Below are positions 45,148-55,894 of a stretch of 64,000 nt of DNA, in pieces. The DNA lies in contig NZ_JAJLQW010000003.1 in NCBI RefSeq assembly GCF_025548535.1, forward strand, positions 1 to 64,000, written 5' to 3'. Every line of letters starts with the position of its first letter. The stretch's first letter is position 1. The notes under the pieces were generated by a model. The model was not told where the DNA came from, did no database searches, and saw only the letters and a program-made list of their open reading frames with translations. The position numbers and the translations under genes are program-made. This stretch comes from Undibacterium sp. Jales W-56. GTDB lineage: Bacteria; Pseudomonadota; Gammaproteobacteria; Burkholderiales; Burkholderiaceae_D.

Positions 45148-47870
45148 TTAGGTATATCTTTCAAAAAATTATTAAGCTAATTGTGCAACCAACAAAATTT
45201 ACGTCTTTATTGTCAAAATGGTCTACGGAATTTCTGCTTTTGAAAAAAAGCTATTCGTTTATTTTCGTCTGGCCGATGATAAGTTTAATCTTGATTTCGA
45301 TTATTTGGGCATTAACGAATTCTCAAATTTCGCAAGACAGTAAACAACTTCATACTGACGCCCTTAAAGATGTTGCTTCATTATCGCGTGCCTATTCCCA
45401 ATATCTCAATCGCACTTTTGAGCAAATCGATCAGATTAGCATGCACGTCAAGTACGACTGGGAAAACTCGAATAAGAGTTTTAGCCTTGAGAAATTAAGG
45501 AGTCAAGGTCTATTCACGGCATCTCAATTTGCTCTTGTTGCCATTTTAGACAAATCAGGAAGACCAAATACCTCAACGATACCGATGGAGAAATGGCAAG
45601 ACACCACGTTGCGCGGTCAATTTTATTACCATAAAAATAATAATTCCAGCGCTATGCAAATCAGTCTTCCCGCAGTGATTAACAGCTCGGGCAAACCCGT
45701 GATTCATTTCACGCGCCGTTTAGATAATCGAGATGAGTCGTTTGCCGGCATCGTTGTGATTTCTATCTCACCTGATTACTTTTCTTCTTTTTACGATTTC
45801 CAAAGTCTGGGTTCAAACGGACTATTGGCAATTCTTGGCACTGACGGAAAAATTGGTGCATCCAGGATAGGAAATAAAATTCCTTTCGGACTGGCTCAGG
45901 CGGTCAATCAGGAGCTTTCCTTCAAAACTTTTGAGGGGTCGCAGTTTTTTGAAAACAAAGAGATGTTCAACGATCAGGAAGCGCGGTTTTTAGGTTGGCA
46001 AAAGCTGGGCTCATATCCTTTCTATGCCGTTGTCGGCTTATCTGAAACCGAATTGATGAAGTCCCATTTTGATATTTTCAGAAAACACAGGATTTCCGCG
46101 ATTGAGGGCAGCGTCTTTCTCCTGTTGTTCGGACTTGTGTCGACAACGATGGCAATCCGGCTCGCCTGGCGCAAGCACGAAGCAAGCGGCGTTAGCGACA
46201 CCTACCGTCTAGCGACAGAAGGAACCGATGAAGGTTTTTATATTTTGAATGCCATCAGAGACGTGCGGGGAAAGATCATTGATTTCCAGTTTGCCGATTG
46301 CAACGCGCGGGGCGCTAATTTTTTTGGATTGAACCGGGAAGAACTCATCGGCGTGAATATGTCGTCCTTACAAGGGGAGGGCTATTTCAATACCTTATTG
46401 GAAATCTATTCCAAGGCAATGGAAACAGGTTTTTATGAAGATGAATATGAGCTGTCGGATGCCAGCCCTATGAAGATGGCCTGGGCACGCCGTCGTCTAG
46501 CCCGTTCAGGGTCGGGGCTCGCCGTCACCATCAAAGATATCAGCGCAAAGAAAGAAGCGGAAAAAAAACTGTCTTTGCTGGTAAATCAAGACAGCCTGAC
46601 CGGTTTATATAATCGAAACTGGTTTTTAAGCTATCTTCCCAAGGCGATCCAGCGCGCTAAATCCAAGCAGTCAATGATGGCACTTTTGTTCATCGATTTA
46701 GATGGTTTTAAAAACGTTAATGACACCCAAGGGCATGCCGCCGGAGATCATCTTTTAAAATCGGTTGCGTCCCGATTGCAGTCGGTAGTAAGGCCTAGCG
46801 ATAATGTGGTCAGACTGGGTGGCGATGAGTTTGTGGTGGCCTTAGAACCGGTTGAACGGGAAAATAAACCGGCTAGAGTAGCCGAAAGAATTGCTGAAGC
46901 TTTTCAGCAGCCATTCTGGTGGGACGGGCAAAAACATCTGGTCGGCGCATCCATCGGCATCAGCCTTTATCCCAATGATGGAGAAGATACCGAAACTTTG
47001 CTGAAAAATGCAGACATCGCGATGTACTCAGTCAAAGCGACTGGAAAAGGCAACTACAATTTTTATAAACCCGAACTTTATACCAAGATCAAAGCACGCT
47101 TCGAAATGGAACAAGCCTTTGTTCAATCTTTGGAGCTGGATCATTTCGTTTTACACTATCAGCCGAGAGTGAATGCTATTTCGGGAGAACTCACCAGCAT
47201 GGAAGCATTAGTGCGCTGGATGCATCCGACTCGAGGAATGGTTTCTCCCGTTGAATTTATTCCCATCGCCGAAGAAACCGGACTGATTTTAAAGCTGGGT
47301 GAAATGGTCATGGACAAGGCGTGCGCGCAAATTGCTCAATGGAAGTCGCAGAATCTGCCGCCTATTCCGGTGTCAATCAATGTATCTGCAAAACAGTTTC
47401 ATGCCGGCGGATTACAAAAACGACTCGTACATTATTTGGAAAAATATAATTTGAGCGCGAATCTTCTCGAAGTCGAAATTACTGAGTCGGCAATGATGGG
47501 GGAAGATAAAAATATTATGTCGGAACTGGTCGCTATCCGGTCGCTTGGAATCCAGCTGCTGGTGGATGATTTTGGAACCGGCTATTCGTCACTTTCTCAG
47601 TTGCAGCGGCTGGACATGGATGTCCTGAAAATAGACCGGGTATTTACCAGCGAATTAACCCAATCGAGCGAGGGCGGGATTTTTTTTAAGGCCATCGTAT
47701 CGATGGCGCATGCTTTAAATATGACGGTTGTTGCAGAGGGAGTGGAAACCAGAGAACAACTCCATACTTTACGCGAGTTGTCATGCGATGAACTTCAAGG
47801 ATACCTGATCTCCCGGCCATTGCCGGCAGAGCTTATTCCTGAACTGATACAAAAGAAATTTCTCATATAG
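45114..47870 (+). CDS. Membrane GGDEF-EAL protein with sensor and PAS domains
   Basis: A 918-residue cyclic-di-GMP enzyme. It has two membrane segments (FVWPMISLILISIIWAL near residue 53, and VFLLLFGLVSTTMAI near 335) flanking a periplasmic Cache-like sensor, then a PAS-like domain, an intact GGDEF (569-573) with an RxxD inhibitory site (RPSD) five residues before it, and an EAL domain starting EALVRW (697) with DDFGTGYSSL. Both cyclase and phosphodiesterase motifs look complete. The start is uncertain: the first option is a TTG at 45114 with no ribosome site. Confidence 0.9.
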   Translation: MNLELQNDLRPFRYIFQKIIKLIVQPTKFTSLLSKWSTEFLLLKKSYSFIFVWPMISLILISIIWALTNSQISQDSKQLHTDALKDVASLSRAYSQYLNRTFEQIDQISMHVKYDWENSNKSFSLEKLRSQGLFTASQFALVAILDKSGRPNTSTIPMEKWQDTTLRGQFYYHKNNNSSAMQISLPAVINSSGKPVIHFTRRLDNRDESFAGIVVISISPDYFSSFYDFQSLGSNGLLAILGTDGKIGASRIGNKIPFGLAQAVNQELSFKTFEGSQFFENKEMFNDQEARFLGWQKLGSYPFYAVVGLSETELMKSHFDIFRKHRISAIEGSVFLLLFGLVSTTMAIRLAWRKHEASGVSDTYRLATEGTDEGFYILNAIRDVRGKIIDFQFADCNARGANFFGLNREELIGVNMSSLQGEGYFNTLLEIYSKAMETGFYEDEYELSDASPMKMAWARRRLARSGSGLAVTIKDISAKKEAEKKLSLLVNQDSLTGLYNRNWFLSYLPKAIQRAKSKQSMMALLFIDLDGFKNVNDTQGHAAGDHLLKSVASRLQSVVRPSDNVVRLGGDEFVVALEPVERENKPARVAERIAEAFQQPFWWDGQKHLVGASIGISLYPNDGEDTETLLKNADIAMYSVKATGKGNYNFYKPELYTKIKARFEMEQAFVQSLELDHFVLHYQPRVNAISGELTSMEALVRWMHPTRGMVSPVEFIPIAEETGLILKLGEMVMDKACAQIAQWKSQNLPPIPVSINVSAKQFHAGGLQKRLVHYLEKYNLSANLLEVEITESAMMGEDKNIMSELVAIRSLGIQLLVDDFGTGYSSLSQLQRLDMDVLKIDRVFTSELTQSSEGGIFFKAIVSMAHALNMTVVAEGVETREQLHTLRELSCDELQGYLISRPLPAELIPELIQKKFLI

Positions 47871-47938
47871 TAAGCCGGATACCCGGTATGATTTTTCCAA
47901 AGAGAATTTTTACCGGATTTTTACGCGGCCTCTCAGAC

Positions 47939-48805
47939 TCAAAAACTGCCTGATAACAGGACGCCTGCGCTCCAGTCCGGGCTATTTTGATTGGTGCCTT
48001 TTAAGGCGAATATACGCAGGCTGCCGGATCCACCGAATCTATACGAAGTCGCCAGTTCTACCGTCTGGTAATAAGAGGTACCTGATCCCGATGGCTGCGC
48101 CACATTAAGACTAAGCGAGGCACTGTTTTTGGATGTCAGTTCGGTAGAAAGCGCCAGATAACCGGACCAAACGTTTTTAAAATGAATGTCTTCAACGATG
48201 TCGTTAACTTTTATCCGTCCTGGATTGCCCAGCACGGAATATTTTGCGCCGCCACTGATTAATGCGGTTTCCAGAGGATAGCTGGCGGAAAATCCGATGG
48301 CATAATCATTTTTTCCGGTGCCTAGTCCCTTCGAACTATCTGCTGCCGCGATTTTTATTTCTCCACTGGCATTCACCGCGATTGCGGTTGCGGGATCGGT
48401 AAATATCTCTTTATTGGCTGATAAGATGATATCCCCTGCACCAGAAGTGGAAACCACCCGCGGTGTGACAGTGACGCGTTTCTTCACTCTCGCTATGATG
48501 GTTCCGGCAGGCGCAGTTCGCTCTAAGTGAGCCGTACTCAGCTGAAAATCGATGTCGAATGCCGTCCAAAATAATGTCAGACTTTTTATATGGGTGGTAC
48601 TTTCAACCATCTCCCCATATGTTCCCTTGGTATAGACATAGCCAGCTTCAATGCCGATCGGCTCCCTGCCCATACTGACTTTGTCAACCGGTTCAATAAT
48701 TTTTTCCTCGGATACAGCATGATGCGATACCTGGGCGAATAAAATAAAAATCAAAGAATTCAATAAAAAACTCTTTGTTCGAGTCAGTCTTTGCATATTC
48801 TTCAT
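47939..48805 (-). CDS. Putative outer-membrane beta-barrel protein
   Basis: A 288-residue protein with a signal peptide (SLIFILFAQVSHHAVSEE) and repeated beta-strands, ending in an aromatic residue strand (WSAGVLLSGSF) suited to barrel assembly. No specific family is recognised; alkane- or phenol-transport-type barrels look similar. It stands alone between the GGDEF-EAL gene (convergent) and the glycine-zipper gene (divergent). Confidence 0.6.
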   Translation of the reverse strand: MKNMQRLTRTKSFLLNSLIFILFAQVSHHAVSEEKIIEPVDKVSMGREPIGIEAGYVYTKGTYGEMVESTTHIKSLTLFWTAFDIDFQLSTAHLERTAPAGTIIARVKKRVTVTPRVVSTSGAGDIILSANKEIFTDPATAIAVNASGEIKIAAADSSKGLGTGKNDYAIGFSASYPLETALISGGAKYSVLGNPGRIKVNDIVEDIHFKNVWSGYLALSTELTSKNSASLSLNVAQPSGSGTSYYQTVELATSYRFGGSGSLRIFALKGTNQNSPDWSAGVLLSGSF

Positions 48806-48981
48806 TCTTTTGTGGAAATAGTCTTTTACAAAAGATACATTTTATAACAGATGCGCTAAATATCTTCTTTGGCTGCAACTTACATTTACTTACGTCTGAA
48901 ACAATTTCGGTGTCCCTATTTGGATGGCGGTACGCGTTATCTGGGTACAAGCGTTTAACACGCCTTCAAATGGAGAAAAAC

Positions 48982-49482
48982 ATGGAACAGACTCAAACAT
49001 CAAACCGCATTCACCCCTTGGTTGCCGGTGCTGCTGGATCAGTGATTCTGGTCAGTTTATTGGGGGTCGCGGCAATCACTGGCTTGCTGCCAAACTCACA
49101 TGGATCAGCCGCACCTGCTTCAGTCGCACCGGTTGCTATGGCGACACAGCAACCGGCCTCGCTGGCGCCTCAGCCTATGGCTCCTCAGTACGAAGCGCAG
49201 CGTTACTCGCCACCGACTCACGTCGTACAGCATCATCGTCCTGTGCATTACGCGGCCGTGAATCCCCCAGCGCAACAAGCACGCACAGAATATGCAAATC
49301 AGGAATATCAACAACCGGCACCGGTCGCGCGCAATAGTCCCATCGGCATTGGCGTCGGCGCGGTTATCGGCGGTTTGCTGGGTAGTCAGGTAGGCGGTGG
49401 TAATGGCCGCACCCTGGCAACGATCGTTGGTGCAGCGGGCGGCGGCTACGTGGGCAACGAGATTGCGAAAAGAAATCCTTAA
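48982..49482 (+). CDS. Glycine-zipper 2TM domain protein
   Basis: A 166-residue protein. A membrane segment (LVAGAAGSVILVSLLGVAAITGLL) is followed by a long Ala/Pro/Gln/His-rich linker and a glycine zipper (IGIGVGAVIGGLLGSQVGGGNGRTLATIVGAAGGGYVGNEI). Proteins of this type (SlyB/Rickettsia 17 kDa-like fold) associate with membranes. The start at 48982 has GGAG 6 bp before it; the ATG at 48970 contains that site. A strong terminator follows. Confidence 0.85.
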   Translation: MEQTQTSNRIHPLVAGAAGSVILVSLLGVAAITGLLPNSHGSAAPASVAPVAMATQQPASLAPQPMAPQYEAQRYSPPTHVVQHHRPVHYAAVNPPAQQARTEYANQEYQQPAPVARNSPIGIGVGAVIGGLLGSQVGGGNGRTLATIVGAAGGGYVGNEIAKRNP

Positions 49483-49551
49483 TTGACATCGTCTGCTCAC
49501 CGGATATCAGTGGGCAGACGATAAAGGTAGTCAGCAGTACCCAACCGACAT

Positions 49552-49590
49552 AAAAGCGCTGCCGGAGGCACATCCGGCAGCGCTTTTATT
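49552..49590. terminator. Rho-independent terminator
   Basis: A 15 bp stem AAAAGCGCTGCCGGA/TCCGGCAGCGCTTTT followed by ATTTATTTT, 70 bp after the glycine-zipper gene. Confidence 0.92.
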
Positions 49591-49769
49591 TATTTTGGCA
49601 GTACACGGTATCGATCCCATTGTTTACGCCACTCCGATCCAAATATCGTGTTTGACCCGCTTATCACAGCACATTTTCCAGGCAGAAAAAATAAGCCGCA
49701 TCGAACAACATTCCATTTATTTCTCAAAAATCTGAATCCGAACTCGATTGATTAACGTATAGCTATAAC

Positions 49770-49796
49770 GTGTGAACAATAATATATTATTCATAC
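49770..49796. promoter_or_regulatory. Palindrome upstream of the TonB receptor, possible NikR site
   Basis: GTGTGA and TCATAC are separated by 15 bp, with further matching inside (10 of 12 positions per arm). E. coli NikR binds GTATGA-N16-TCATAC. It lies about 200 bp before the receptor start and 2.5 kb from nikR. The one-base-shorter spacer and mismatches weaken the match. Confidence 0.5.
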
Positions 49797-49997
49797 ACTC
49801 TAAATCGAAGCTAACTTCTTATGAACAGAATCGAGACTTAAAATCGGTTGAAAATGACTCTGGCATTACTCTTGCTAGCCGTACCGTGCGTATTGTCGTC
49901 GCGTCTCATCAAAGGAACGTTGCGATAGTCTCTTAGCTTGACTCTATTTCAAAAAAACTGCGCTCGCTGTCAATCACTGGTAATAAAGGATTTCCCG

Positions 49998-52091
49998 ATG
50001 AGTACCGATGCAAATAAAAATTTCACTCCTTTTCGATTAAAGAGGATGCCGATGGCACTCGCCATTCTTTCAGCATTAGCGCAGCCTGCCTGGAGCGCTG
50101 AGGTAGCAGAGCCGGTAGAGGCGGTCATCATCCTGGGCTCGCGTAATAGCCAGATCGGCATCGCGGATGCCGCCAGTGCCGGAGTAGTCACCCAGCAGCA
50201 ATTAGAGGCGCGCACGGTGTATCGTCCAGGCGAGTTACTGGAAGCCACACCGGGACTGATCGTTAGTCAGCATAGCGGTGAGGGCAAAGCCAATCAGTTT
50301 TATCTGCGCGGCATCAATTTGGATCACGGTACTGATTTACGTACGACGATTGACGGTATGCTGGTGAATCAACGCACGCATGCGCACGGTCAGGGTTGGA
50401 CCGACGTGAATTTTTTAATTCCCGAGCTGGCAACTCGCCTGGAATATAGCAAGGGGCCATTCGAGGCCAAACAGGGAGACTTTGCTTCGGCCGGATCGGT
50501 CAACGTCTTGTATGCAAATCGCCTGACTCAGGGAATTGTCAGCGCCGGCATCGGGCAGAATGGCTACGTTCGCACCTTGCTCGCTGACTCTCCTAAGCTG
50601 GGCAACGGCAATCTGCTCTATGCGCTGGAGTTATTCCATAATGATGGTCCCTTCGTGCATGGCGATGACTACCGGAAAGTCAACGGCGTGTTGCGTTACA
50701 GCGAGGGCAACGACACCGACGGCTTCAACCTCAGTTTGATGGCATATAAAGCGCGCTGGAATGCGACCGATCAAATTCCTCAACGGGCGATCGATACAGG
50801 CCTGCTGGCGAACCGTTTCGACGCTATCGACCCCACCGATGGCGGTAGCGCGCATCGCTACAGTCTTTCCGGCGCCTGGCAAAAAACTACCGATACGACT
50901 GCGACAAAAATCAATGCCTACCTGGTCAGCAGTCAGCTCGATCTGTATTCGAACTTCACCTATTTTTTAGATAATCCAGTAAACGGCGATCAATTTAATC
51001 AGCCAGACAAGCGCATCACGACTGCCATCAATGCAAGTCATAGCTGGAAAACGCCGCTGATGGGACGACCATCCGAGAACACCATCGGAATGCAAATTCA
51101 GAACGACAATATCCGGAATGGACTGTACTCGACAAAAAGCCGTCAGCGGCTATCGACCACCAGGGCAGATCATATCGTAGAGAGCAGTTTGGGCTTTTAC
51201 GCAGAAAATGTAACGCAGTGGAATGATAAATTCAGGAGCGTGGCGGGCATCAGGGAAGATTTCTATCGCGATCAAGTCACTAGTAATCTGGCGGAAAATT
51301 CCAATACCGTTTCAGCACATGTACCGAGTCCCAAGTTGAGTTTGGTTTTTGGGCCGTGGCAAAAAACGGAATACTACGTCAACCTGGGCCGTGGATTTCA
51401 TAGCAATGACGCACGCGGAGCAACCATCGCGGTCAATCCTCGCGATCCGGCTGCCAGGGCTACCCGCGAATCGGCGTTGGTATTGTCGCGCGGCCTGGAA
51501 GTCGGCGTCAGAACCGAAGCCATTCCCGGCTTGCAAACCAGCTTGTCGTTGTATCGTCTTGACCTCGATTCAGAATTATTATTCCAGGGCGACGCTGGTA
51601 CAACACAAGATTCCGGACGCCCTAGCCGCCGCATCGGCTTCGAATTTTCCAACTACTACAAACCGGCGAATTGGTTAACCATCGATGCCGATCTTGCTTT
51701 TGCACAGGCGCGATATCGAAATTTCGATCCTGTAGGTGCGCATATTCCCGGTGCCATTGAGGGTGTTGCTTCACTGGCTCTGGCCATCGATCATCTGGGC
51801 CGGTATTTTGGCGGCCTGCAATTACGTTACTTCGGACCTCGTCCTTTAATCGAAGATAATTCGGTACGATCCAACAGCACGATCACTCTGAATGGCCGCA
51901 TCGGCTATAAAATCAATCCTGCCATGCGAGTGGAACTTGAGGGATACAACCTGAGCAACCGCAAGGATGCGGCTATCGATTATGCGTATGTATCGCGACT
52001 GCCGGGCGAGCCTGCGGACGGCGTCTTTGACAAGCATTTTCATCCTATCGAGTCACGTTCGTTCCGGATCAATCTGATCGCCAATTTTTAA
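49998..52091 (+). CDS. TonB-dependent outer-membrane receptor (possible nickel receptor)
   Basis: A 697-residue outer-membrane receptor. A signal peptide (ALAILSALAQPAWSAE) is followed by a TonB box-like EAVIILGSRN, a plug domain (PGELLEATPGLIVSQHSGEGKANQFYLRGINLDHGTDLRTTIDGM) and a 22-strand barrel ending INLIANF. The plug segment resembles receptors for metals rather than siderophores, and nikR follows 165 bp downstream on the same strand, so nickel is the likely cargo. The start at 49998 has AAAGGA 9 bp upstream. Confidence 0.87.
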   Translation: MSTDANKNFTPFRLKRMPMALAILSALAQPAWSAEVAEPVEAVIILGSRNSQIGIADAASAGVVTQQQLEARTVYRPGELLEATPGLIVSQHSGEGKANQFYLRGINLDHGTDLRTTIDGMLVNQRTHAHGQGWTDVNFLIPELATRLEYSKGPFEAKQGDFASAGSVNVLYANRLTQGIVSAGIGQNGYVRTLLADSPKLGNGNLLYALELFHNDGPFVHGDDYRKVNGVLRYSEGNDTDGFNLSLMAYKARWNATDQIPQRAIDTGLLANRFDAIDPTDGGSAHRYSLSGAWQKTTDTTATKINAYLVSSQLDLYSNFTYFLDNPVNGDQFNQPDKRITTAINASHSWKTPLMGRPSENTIGMQIQNDNIRNGLYSTKSRQRLSTTRADHIVESSLGFYAENVTQWNDKFRSVAGIREDFYRDQVTSNLAENSNTVSAHVPSPKLSLVFGPWQKTEYYVNLGRGFHSNDARGATIAVNPRDPAARATRESALVLSRGLEVGVRTEAIPGLQTSLSLYRLDLDSELLFQGDAGTTQDSGRPSRRIGFEFSNYYKPANWLTIDADLAFAQARYRNFDPVGAHIPGAIEGVASLALAIDHLGRYFGGLQLRYFGPRPLIEDNSVRSNSTITLNGRIGYKINPAMRVELEGYNLSNRKDAAIDYAYVSRLPGEPADGVFDKHFHPIESRSFRINLIANF

Positions 52092-52256
52092 GTGGCATAT
52101 TGATTCCGGCATGAATAGCCTTGGCCCACGCTGCCTGATTTTTTAGAGCCTTTGGGTAAAAAGAACGGGTACGCAGCATGTGATAAGTTTGTAGCTACCA
52201 GACATTTCCCGTGTCATCATGAGACATCTATTTTAACTATTTTGCCAAGGTGAGAC

Positions 52257-52712
52257 ATGCGACGTTTAACAATTTCTGTTGATGAGGCACTGGCAGATGC
52301 GTTTGACCAACTGGTCGAGCGCAAGGGCTATTTAAACCGCTCAGAAGCATTTCGCGATCTGGTCCGTAAAGAATTGGGCGAGGCGGAACTCAGTCCGGGC
52401 AAAGGAAAATGGTGTGTCGCGACGGTCAGTTATGTCTACGATCACCACGAACGCCAGCTATCCAACCGGCTGACCCAAATGCAGCATGAGCATCACGATA
52501 TCGCGGTGGCGTCCCAGCATATTCATCTCGACCACGACAATTGTCTTGAGACTGTCATTTTGAAAGGGAAAATTGCGGAGGTGCGCGCCTGTGCCGATGC
52601 CATTATTTCCCAGACCGGGGTCCGCTACGGCAACGTGCATCTGGTGCCGGTAGAAATCAAAAAAGAAAAATATATTCAGATTGGCCATACCCACGTCCAT
52701 CCGCATCGGTAA
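52257..52712 (+). CDS. nikR: Nickel-responsive regulator NikR
   Basis: A 151-residue ribbon-helix-helix regulator (RRLTISVDEALADAFDQLVERKGYLNRSEAFRDLVRKEL) with a C-terminal ACT-like nickel domain holding the site histidines and cysteine in SQHIHLDHDNCLE. In E. coli it represses nickel uptake when Ni is bound. AAGGTGAG precedes the ATG. It is placed directly after a TonB receptor gene, a natural target. Confidence 0.95.
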   Translation: MRRLTISVDEALADAFDQLVERKGYLNRSEAFRDLVRKELGEAELSPGKGKWCVATVSYVYDHHERQLSNRLTQMQHEHHDIAVASQHIHLDHDNCLETVILKGKIAEVRACADAIISQTGVRYGNVHLVPVEIKKEKYIQIGHTHVHPHR

Positions 52713-52756
52713 TTTATTTAACCGTTAGGATGGACTGGAGATTTTCTTCAGGCCAA

Positions 52757-55700
52757 CTACAAGCCTGACTGCCTGCGGCGCAACAGCAGATAGACCGCAG
52801 GCACCACGAACATGGACAGCAAAGGCGCCGTAATCATACCGCCGACCATCGGTGCGGCGATGCGCTTCATCACTTCCGAACCGGTACCCGCGCCATACAT
52901 GATGGGCACCAGACCGGCAATGATGACGGCCACGGTCATGGCTTTTGGCCGGACCCTTAAGACAGCCCCCTCGCGTATCGCCTCCAGCAAATCCTGTTCC
53001 GTGTTTTTCCCGGCTTTAAGGCGGTCTTCCCATGCGTGTTTCAGGTATAGCAGCATGATGACGCCAAATTCGGCAGACACACCCGCAAGTGCAATGAAAC
53101 CCACACCGCTGGCGACCGACAGGTGATGGCCGAGCGCCCACAGCAGCCAGATACCGCCAGCCAAGGCAAAGGGCAAGGTCGCCATGATCAATATGGCTTC
53201 ATCGATGCGCTTAAAGGTCAGGTAGAGCAAGACAAAGATGATGAGCAAGGTCGCCGGCACCACGACTTTCAGCTTGGCGCTGGCGCGCTCCAGGTATTCG
53301 AACTGGCCGGACCAGGCAAGCGAATAACCTGCCGGTAATTTCACTTCCCTGGCGACGACCTGCTGCATCTCATGTACCGCTGAACTCAGATCGCGGTCGC
53401 GAATATCGACATATACCCAACCTGACAGACGCGCATTCTCACTCTTCAACATAGGTGGGCCGTCATTGATGCGGATACCGGCGACATCACCCAGACGGAT
53501 TTGTGCGCCACGTTCCGTCAATACCGGCAACTGGCGCAATTTTTCAACTGAATCGCGCAGCTCTCTCGGGTACCGTACATTGATCGGGAAGCGCTGCAAG
53601 CCTTCCACTGTTTCACCGATATTGTCGCCGCCTATGGCTGCCGAGACGATGCTTTGTACATCGGCGATATTCAGGCCATACCTGGCCGCAGCGTCGCGCT
53701 GAATATCCACGTCGATATAGCGCCCGCCATTGAGCCGCTCTGCCAGTGCCGACGATACGCCCGGCACGTTCTTGACGACCCGCTCAATTGCACCTGTGAT
53801 GCGGTCAATTTCCTTCAGACTGGGGCCGGCCACCTTGATGCCCACCGGGCTCTTGATCCCGGTTGCCAGCATGTCGATCCGGTTCCTGATCGGCGGCACC
53901 CAGATATTCGATAAGCCGGGCACCTGAACGATGCGGTCCAGCTCCTCTATCATTTTGTCGGTAGTCATACCTGCGCGCCATTGCTCACGCGGTTTAAACT
54001 GGATCGTGGTTTCAAACATTTCCAGAGGCGCCGGATCAGTCGCCGATTCGGCACGACCCGCTTTACCGAAGACGCTTTGCACCTCCGGCACAGTCTTGAT
54101 CAGGCGATCGGTTTGCTGCAACAATTCGGCCACCTTACCCGCAGCGATCCCTGGCAGCGCCGACGGCATATACAGCAAATCACCTTCATCAAGCGGCGGC
54201 ATAAATTCAGCACCGAGGCGCGATATCGGCCATACCGAGACGACAGCGATCAAGGCTGCCAGCACCAGTGTGCCTTTGGGGAAGCGTAATACCAGATCAA
54301 GCAAAGGACGATACAAGGCAATCAAAAAGCGGTTCAAGGGATTCTTGTGTTCATCCGGAATCTTGCCGCGTATCAGATAACCCATCAGCACTGGAATCAG
54401 GGTCACCGCCAGGCCGGCCGCCGCTGCCATGGCATACGTCTTGGTAAACGCCAGCGGTGCAAATAATCGGCCTTCCTGCGCTTCCAGCGTAAAGACCGGA
54501 ATAAAGGATAAAACGATGATCAGCAACGAGAAGAACAGGGCAGGCCCGACTTCTGCCGCAGCATCGCCAATCACCTGCCAGTGGGTTGCGCCGTCCAGCC
54601 GCTCGCCCGGATGAGCGTGCCTCCAGGCTTCCATATGCTTGTGCGCATTTTCTATCATCACGACCGCCGCATCGACCATCGCACCGACGGCAATCGCAAT
54701 GCCGCCCAGCGACATGATATTGGCACCGATTCCGCCCTGCCCCTGGTAATGCATGACGGTAAAAGCCATCAGGATACCGATCGGTAAGGTGATGATGGCG
54801 ACCAGGGCTGAGCGTAAATGAAACAAAAAAATCGCGCATACCACGGCGACGGCAATGAATTCCTCGATCAATTTTTCTTGCAGGTTCTTGACTGCACGCT
54901 TGATCAGGTTCGAGCGGTCGTAAGTCGTGACGATCTCGACTCCGGGCGGCAGGCCGTTTTTGAGTTTTTCCAATTTGGCTGTGACTGCAGCGATGGTCTC
55001 CAGCGCATTTTTACCGGAGCGCATCACGATCACGCCGCCGGCAACTTCTCCCTCGCCATTCAGGTCGGCAATACCGCGCCGCATTTCGGGACCGGTCTGG
55101 ACGCGCGCGACATCCCCTAGCCGCACCGATACGCCGGCATCGGTGCTCGTCAATGGGATCTTGCGGAAATCGTCGAGCGACTTCAGGTACCCAGAGGCGC
55201 GCACCATGTATTCCGCTTCACCCAATTCGAGTACCGAGCCGCCGGTTTCCTGATTCGCTTTTTGCACCGCCTCGATGATTTTCCCATGCGGGATGTTATA
55301 GGCGCGCATTTTGTCTGGATCGAGCTGAATCTGGTACTGGCGCACCATGCCGCCGATGCTGGCGACCTCGGCAACATCGGGCACCGATTTCAGTTCGTAT
55401 TTCAGGAACCAATCCTGATAGGCGCGCAACTGGGATAAATCCATCTTGCCGCTGCGATCCACCAGCGCATATTCATACACCCATCCGACGCCCGTGGCGT
55501 CAGGACCGAGCGAGGCTTTGGCTTGCGGCGGCAGCCGCGACTGCACTTGGTTTAAGTATTCCAAAACGCGCGAACGCGCCCAATACAGATCAGTACCGTC
55601 CTCAAACAAGACATACACGAAGGAGTCGCCGAAGAAAGAATAGCCGCGTACCGTCTTCGCGCCGGGCACCGAGAGCATGGTGGTGGTCAGGGGATAAGTA

Positions 55701-55894
55701 ATCTGGTTTTCGACGATCTGCGGCGCCTGGCCCGGGTAGCTGGTACGTATGATGACCTGCACATCCGACAAATCGGGAATCGCGTCCAGCGGCGTGCGGG
55801 CCAGGGACCAGATTCCCCAGGCGCTCATCATGAAGCTTGCCAGCAGCACCAGCAGGCGGTTCGCAATCGACCAGCGTATCAGCCGGGCCATCAT
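52757..55894 (-). CDS. cusA: CusA-type heavy-metal RND efflux pump (Cu/Ag)
   Basis: A 1045-residue inner-membrane pump with 12 predicted membrane segments. N-terminal block [36 protein letters not shown] and the proton-relay region with [18 protein letters not shown] are typical of the CusA/CzcA family; the VDAA(V)VMIENAHK form favours the monovalent Cu/Ag (CusA) subgroup. It overlaps the adaptor gene by 4 bp at its 5' end. The tripartite system exports metal from periplasm or cytosol. Confidence 0.93.
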   Translation of the reverse strand: MMARLIRWSIANRLLVLLASFMMSAWGIWSLARTPLDAIPDLSDVQVIIRTSYPGQAPQIVENQITYPLTTTMLSVPGAKTVRGYSFFGDSFVYVLFEDGTDLYWARSRVLEYLNQVQSRLPPQAKASLGPDATGVGWVYEYALVDRSGKMDLSQLRAYQDWFLKYELKSVPDVAEVASIGGMVRQYQIQLDPDKMRAYNIPHGKIIEAVQKANQETGGSVLELGEAEYMVRASGYLKSLDDFRKIPLTSTDAGVSVRLGDVARVQTGPEMRRGIADLNGEGEVAGGVIVMRSGKNALETIAAVTAKLEKLKNGLPPGVEIVTTYDRSNLIKRAVKNLQEKLIEEFIAVAVVCAIFLFHLRSALVAIITLPIGILMAFTVMHYQGQGGIGANIMSLGGIAIAVGAMVDAAVVMIENAHKHMEAWRHAHPGERLDGATHWQVIGDAAAEVGPALFFSLLIIVLSFIPVFTLEAQEGRLFAPLAFTKTYAMAAAAGLAVTLIPVLMGYLIRGKIPDEHKNPLNRFLIALYRPLLDLVLRFPKGTLVLAALIAVVSVWPISRLGAEFMPPLDEGDLLYMPSALPGIAAGKVAELLQQTDRLIKTVPEVQSVFGKAGRAESATDPAPLEMFETTIQFKPREQWRAGMTTDKMIEELDRIVQVPGLSNIWVPPIRNRIDMLATGIKSPVGIKVAGPSLKEIDRITGAIERVVKNVPGVSSALAERLNGGRYIDVDIQRDAAARYGLNIADVQSIVSAAIGGDNIGETVEGLQRFPINVRYPRELRDSVEKLRQLPVLTERGAQIRLGDVAGIRINDGPPMLKSENARLSGWVYVDIRDRDLSSAVHEMQQVVAREVKLPAGYSLAWSGQFEYLERASAKLKVVVPATLLIIFVLLYLTFKRIDEAILIMATLPFALAGGIWLLWALGHHLSVASGVGFIALAGVSAEFGVIMLLYLKHAWEDRLKAGKNTEQDLLEAIREGAVLRVRPKAMTVAVIIAGLVPIMYGAGTGSEVMKRIAAPMVGGMITAPLLSMFVVPAVYLLLRRRQSGL

